DNA of 64,000 nucleotides, taken from positions 1 through 64,000 of the forward strand of contig BAXE01000014.1 in NCBI GenBank assembly GCA_001310415.1, read 5' to 3'. This stretch comes from Enterovibrio sp. JCM 19048. Its GTDB lineage: Bacteria; Pseudomonadota; Gammaproteobacteria; Enterobacterales; Vibrionaceae. The notes beneath the pieces were generated by a model. It did not search any database. It saw only the letters and a program-made list of their open reading frames with translations, and had not been told where the DNA came from. Position numbers and translations under genes: made by a program. Shown piece by piece: positions 61,490 to 64,000 of the stretch. The number at the start of each line of letters is the position of its first letter. Position 1 is the first letter of the stretch.

Positions 61490-61490
61490 G

Positions 61491-61838
61491 TCAGTCGTCC
61501 TTATCGCTGTCTAACGCGCCCATCACCCGCCCCTGAAAGCCATACACAGTGCGGCTGCCGCCATAGGCAACCAGCTCAACCATGCGGCTTTGTCCTGGCT
61601 CAAAACGCACTGCTGTACCGGAAGGAATGTTGAGGCGGAATCCTTTGGTTATGCTCCGATCGAACACCAGCGCATCATTGACTTCGAAAAAATGGTAGTG
61701 GGATCCGATATGCACTGGACGATCACCGGTATTGGCGACATCCACCACCACGGTCTGCTTTCCGGCATTCAACTCAATGTCGCCTGCCTTTGCCCGAAGT
61801 TCGCCGGGTGTGAAGCCAAAATGGGTAGACTGTTTCAT
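61491..61838 (-). CDS. ureB: Urease beta subunit UreB
   Basis: 115-residue structural subunit of urease. Conserved [24 protein letters not shown] (given in part: [13 protein letters not shown]), [18 protein letters not shown] and [15 protein letters not shown]. The ATG at 61838 follows GGGAGG by eight bases and starts [14 protein letters not shown]. Intact; read between ureA and ureC. Confidence 0.95.
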   Translation of the reverse strand: MKQSTHFGFTPGELRAKAGDIELNAGKQTVVVDVANTGDRPVHIGSHYHFFEVNDALVFDRSITKGFRLNIPSGTAVRFEPGQSRMVELVAYGGSRTVYGFQGRVMGALDSDKDD

Positions 61839-61848
61839 CCAAACCTCC

Positions 61849-62150
61849 CTACACAATTGGGTCGTGAACAGTGACCAGTTTGGTACCGTCGGGGAAGGTC
61901 ACTTCTACCTGCACATCGTGGATCATCGCCGGAACCCCCTCCATCACATCATTTGCAGTGAGTATGGTGCGCCCGTAATCCATCAACTCGGCCACGGTCT
62001 TCCCGTCACGAGCACCTTCCATAATCGCAGCGCTGATCAGGGCCACGGCTTCTGGGTAGTTGAGTTTCAACCCCCTCGCCATCCGCCGCTCCGCCAGCAG
62101 CGCAGCGTGAACAGCATTAGCTTGTCCTTCTCTCTGGGTGTTAACTCCAT
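61849..62150 (-). CDS. ureA: Urease gamma subunit UreA, one frame break
   Basis: 100-residue small subunit of urease (standard length). It starts [15 protein letters not shown]; the break at about 62106 is repaired by one G, giving [23 protein letters not shown], then [38 protein letters not shown] and the C-terminal [16 protein letters not shown]. It is the first structural gene after ureD. Confidence 0.93.
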
Positions 62151-62186
62151 GTCTCGGCTCCTCGCCTCATGTTGATTTGTATAACG

Positions 62187-63055
62187 TTATGTGCGCCAAA
62201 TCCGCGGTATTTCCGGTGTTTTGCCCGTCCAGTGTTCACGCGTATGCTGCCAACAGTGTGTAAAAGCAGAGAACAGGGCATCCGTGCGCTTTGAAAGCCC
62301 ACGAACCACCAGCAAACCGTCAATCACTGTCAACCCAATGACCAAATCACGGTGCGATGCCAGCGCCTCACGCCACGCTTCCAGTTTCAATGCCAATGCT
62401 TGTGCATCGCCAAAGACGTAAAGGGTTCCGCTAACGGGGAACTCCCGCAATGTCGCTGCGCGATACGCGCTGAGTCTGGGGTTCACCCGAAACCGCTCAC
62501 TCAAAATCAACTGGTTATCAATGCTGATTTGTGTCATCCCATCTACCGAGCCCTCTCCAAAAGATTGCCCAGCCACCGGCTGACCAAGCATCCAGATGTC
62601 CCAGCCAATAAACTGTGAACCCGTGGAAAGATTAACCGTGGTTTTGGTTTCAAGATGGGCATTGGGAAAGGCAATATTTTCCAGCGGCATCCACTCAAGG
62701 CGGCTGTCAGCAGCAACGTTCAGTTGTTGGTTCAAGGAAGCAACCAGGCCATCTGAACGATAAAAACGGGTTGCACCCGGTGTGGTAACCAGCGCTTCAG
62801 CCCCGCCTCAGTACCCGCATTTACCGTCAGGCTGTCACCGCCCACTACACCGCCAGGCGGATGTAACAGGTAGCTGTGACAAATAGCCCCCTCCGGATAC
62901 AGCGCCCTTTGTACAGACAGGGGGCCTTTGTGGCTGCGGTGTTTTAGCACCGTTTTACCCGCACCAGCCGCAAATCCAAGGCACAACTCCGCCTCCCAGC
63001 GTCCGTGGCCGGGAAGCGGTTCAGTTTGGGTAAGATCAGACAGGGTTTGCGCCAT
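62187..63055 (-). CDS. ureD: Urease accessory protein UreD, one frame break
   Basis: Scaffold binding the apo-urease core for nickel insertion. It starts MAQTLSDLTQTEPLPGHGRW and has the UreD stretch KGPLSVQRALYPEG, CHSYLLHPPGGVVGGDSLT, then after a break at about 62808 (one base) ALVTTPGATRFYRS and EWMPLENIAFPNAHLET. The second half ends at 62187 with about 290 residues in all. It follows urtE by nine bases. Confidence 0.9.
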
Positions 63056-63064
63056 TCAGTGTCC

Positions 63065-63758
63065 TTATACCGTCAGATACTGGCGGATGAGATCATCACT
63101 GAGGTCATCCATTTCCCCGCTGGCAACGTTCCTGCCGCGGTCGAGCAGGACAAACCTGTCGCCGACTTTGCGCGCGAACGGCAGTTTCTGTTCTACCAGA
63201 ATCACCGTCAGTCCCAACTCCCGGTTCAACTGACAAATAATGTCGCCTATCTCCTGAACAATATTGGGCTGAATACCTTCTGTCGGTTCATCGAGCAACA
63301 GCACGCTGGGTCAATCACCAAAGCTCGGGCAATCGCGAGTTGCTGCTGCTGACCGCCGGAAAGGTCACCGCCATTCCTGTGTCGCATCTCGTGAAGTACC
63401 GGGAACATCTCAAAGATATGCTCCGGAATTTTCCTGTCGTTTTTTGGACGGATAGGTAAGCCAATTTCGAGGTTCTCCTGCACCGTCAGACGAGGAAAGA
63501 TCTGCCTTCCTTGCGGCACATAACCGATTCCCACCCGTGGCCTTTTTTCCGCCGGTGCCCTGGCAATGTCCTGACCATCCATCAGGATCTGCCCTCATCT
63601 ATTTTGAGCAGTCCCATAATGCTCTGTAGCAGCGTGGTTTTTCCCACGCCGTTTCGTCCCATCACCACGGTGCATTGCCCTTTGGGGGCATCAATTGATA
63701 AATCCCACAGGGTCTGGCTCTCGCCATAGCGCTGGTTTAATCCGTTTACACTCAGCAT
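63065..63758 (-). CDS. urtE: Urea ABC transporter ATPase UrtE, two frame breaks
   Basis: Second ATPase of the UrtABCDE urea importer. MLSVNGLNQRYGESQTLW, Walker A GRNGVGKTTLLQSIMG, Q-loop region GYVPQGRQIFPRLTV, signature LSGGQQQQLAIARAL, Walker B LLLDEPTEGIQPN and VEQKLPFA. Breaks at about 63594 and 63309 are repaired by one base each (the second gives DPSVLLLDEPTEG). AGGAG seven bases before the ATG at 63758. The GI(G)YVPQGR and EGIQP motifs are typical for UrtE rather than LivF. Confidence 0.9.
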
Positions 63759-63766
63759 GGCCACTC

Positions 63767-64000
63767 CTATTGCCCTAAATAGACTTCGCGCACCCGCGCA
63801 TCGTCCTGAATTTCTTTCATGCTGCCTTCAGCCAGCACATGTCCCTGATGCAGCACAGTCACTGTGGAGGCAATACTGCGCACGAAGTCCATATCGTGCT
63901 CAACCAACACAATGGAGTGGTCACCGGTTAGTGAAAGTAAAAGCTCCGATGTCCTGTCCATTTCCTGATGGGTCATGCCCGCAACGGGCTCATCCACAAG
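63767..64000 (-). CDS. urtD: Urea ABC transporter ATPase UrtD, C-terminal part, cut at window edge
   Basis: Last 77 residues of the first urea-importer ATPase. It shows Walker B (LVDEPVAGMT), the switch region VEHDMDFVRSIA with HTVL-type strand VTVLHQGHVL, and the C-terminal end VREVYLGQ. DEPVAGM with EMDRTSELL is typical of UrtD. It ends nine bases before urtE. Everything upstream is outside the window. Confidence 0.88.
   Translation of the reverse strand, partial: LVDEPVAGMTHQEMDRTSELLLSLTGDHSIVLVEHDMDFVRSIASTVTVLHQGHVLAEGSMKEIQDDARVREVYLGQ

Overview
The window looks like chromosomal DNA from a marine gammaproteobacterium, most probably a member of the Vibrionaceae (a Grimontia/Enterovibrio/Photobacterium-type relative; this is inference, no marker gene settles it). 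Pointers are the NhaD sodium/proton antiporter, a ravA-viaA pair, a DUF3283-type small protein, a DUF3010 protein, folM-folX, RNase II, a 'proteobacterial dedicated sortase' (Pds) regulatory set, and many c-di-GMP and chemotaxis proteins. I see no rRNA, tRNA, CRISPR array, insertion sequence or prophage.

The most important caveat is quality. About fifty apparent frameshifts interrupt some three dozen otherwise well-conserved genes, often several per gene. In nearly every case I worked through, adding one base, usually to a short run such as CC to CCC or GG to GGG, restores the family sequence exactly. This is the pattern of uncorrected sequencing or assembly indels, not of gene decay. Split genes are therefore annotated as single genes over their full span, with break positions noted.

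Layout. 1-6.5 kb: ppiC, dCMP deaminase, nhaD (minus), then an ABC importer of the PF04392 type and a LysE exporter (plus). 6.5-14.5 kb: viaA-ravA, 3-mercaptopyruvate sulfurtransferase, an LpxR-like lipid A deacylase, a Nudix hydrolase, an HD-GYP phosphodiesterase and DUF3010. 14.6-16.4 kb: alkylation repair (Ada-AlkA fusion followed by methylguanine methyltransferase). 16.8-20.6 kb: pdsO, pdsR and pdsS, with no sortase or target protein beside them. 20.7-30.2 kb: two glutathione transferases, small regulators, a methyltransferase, a PAS-GGDEF protein, a double cupin, a DeaD-type RNA helicase and a GAF protein with a degenerate GGDEF domain. 30.4-39 kb: rnb, DUF1127, LysR, an NlpC/P60 lipoprotein, folM-folX, yceJ-yceI and an M20 amidohydrolase. 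39-44.5 kb: a sugar-type symporter, aroG, cobQ and a small outer-membrane-like protein.

44.5-54.5 kb is a molybdenum region: an AraC regulator diverges from a two-subunit molybdenum hydroxylase (iorA/iorB type) with its XdhC-like and MocA-like maturation factors, and modABC for molybdate uptake lies a few kilobases on. A soluble zinc-binding (CZB) chemoreceptor sits between them. 57.7-64 kb, on the minus strand, is a urea-use operon read as urtD-urtE-ureD-ureA-ureB-ureC-ureE-(small HupE-like membrane protein)-ureF-ureG: urea import, the nickel enzyme and its assembly factors. Poorly explained stretches lie at 2.3-3.1, 12.3-12.8, 32.5-33.2, 54.9-55.7 and 56.3-56.8 kb; two contain candidate small genes.
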